Below, piece after piece: positions 6,036 to 6,223 of a stretch of DNA of 6,223 nt. Source of the stretch: Bacteroidota bacterium (GTDB lineage Bacteria; Bacteroidota; Bacteroidia; NS11-12g; UBA9320). Each line of letters starts with the position of its first letter. Within the stretch, counting starts at the first letter, position 1. Below the pieces are notes generated by a model. That model ran no database searches. It had not been told where the DNA came from and saw only the letters and a list, made by a program, of their open reading frames with translations. The translations under genes and the position numbers were made by a program. The stretch is taken from positions 1 to 6,223 of the forward strand of contig DNHN01000253.1 of the NCBI GenBank assembly GCA_003485825.1, read 5' to 3'.

Positions 6036-6223
6036 ATGTTTTTAAACAAGCAGCAATTGGCGAGTAATATTACAAAATACACCACGGAGTTTACGTCATT
6101 TATAGAACGTCAGCACCGCTGGTTTGTGCCTCTAGTAAGTTTTGCTTTCATACTATTCATCACCGGTCTTTGGCTACCTTTTCACTGGCAGAAATATGGC
6201 TCCTTGGACCACTCACTGACCTA
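6036..6223 (+). CDS. N-terminus of an unidentified membrane protein, 3' end missing
   Basis: A frame opens with ATG 6036 and stays open to the right edge (62 full codons). It begins with a polar, probably cytoplasmic segment (MFLNKQQLASNITKYTTEF), followed by one clear membrane segment at about residues 33-53 (WFVPLVSFAFILFITGLWLP). Basic and polar residues just before it (IERQHR) are consistent with an inner-membrane protein with its N-terminus inside. Lack of stop codons, a sensible start and the divergent arrangement with lgt support a real gene. The visible part shows no family signature, so I assign no function. A TTG at 6021 is in the same frame and is a less likely start. Confidence 0.6.
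   Translation, partial: MFLNKQQLASNITKYTTEFTSFIERQHRWFVPLVSFAFILFITGLWLPFHWQKYGSLDHSLT

Noticed and set aside
1..6223. Search for mobile elements, CRISPR arrays, tRNA or rRNA genes, toxin-antitoxin pairs and defence genes.
   Set aside because: No transposase or integrase motifs, no regularly spaced repeats, no cloverleaf-like sequence and no defence-family motifs were seen; the genes look like ordinary chromosomal ones.

Overview
The window looks like a piece of ordinary chromosome from a Bacteroidota bacterium, most likely in or near the Flavobacteriales. The reasons are a clean Bacteroidetes-type -7 box (TAnnTTTG) in front of the helicase gene, the absence of clear Shine-Dalgarno sequences before most genes, the lineage-typical long form of Lgt with a GDGDWG signature, a stand-alone PaaN aldehyde dehydrogenase, and a small protein of a family I know mainly from flavobacteria. 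The species cannot be read from this sequence.

Layout, left to right. Plus strand: the C-terminal three quarters or so of a phosphatidylserine decarboxylase (1-693, cut by the left edge); a small conserved protein of unknown function (827-1204); a DEAD-box RNA helicase with a DbpA-type RNA-binding tail (1302-2609); and a small lipoprotein of unknown function (2650-3123). Minus strand, converging on these: lgt (4772-5884, prolipoprotein diacylglyceryl transferase) followed after 8 bp by a paaN-type aldehyde dehydrogenase (3120-4763). The convergent pair overlaps by 4 bp, and both stop codons use the same TTAA. At the right edge a divergent plus-strand membrane-protein gene begins at 6036 and runs out of the window.

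Functional picture. Two genes serve the cell envelope: phosphatidylserine decarboxylase makes phosphatidylethanolamine, and Lgt attaches diacylglycerol from phosphatidylglycerol to lipoprotein cysteines. The lipoprotein at 2650-3123 would be one of Lgt's substrates. The helicase probably works in ribosome assembly, and PaaN oxidises an aldehyde, possibly in aromatic-acid breakdown. No other paa genes are visible. These genes do not form a recognisable single pathway.

No mobile element, CRISPR array, rRNA or tRNA gene, toxin-antitoxin pair or defence cassette was seen. No stretch longer than 300 bases lacks a gene; the longest gaps are 694-826 and 5885-6035. I found no convincing new biological system. 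The points most worth a second look are a probable leaderless helicase mRNA, the divergent active-site residues of Lgt, a palindrome in the lipoprotein promoter region, and the overlapping convergent gene ends.
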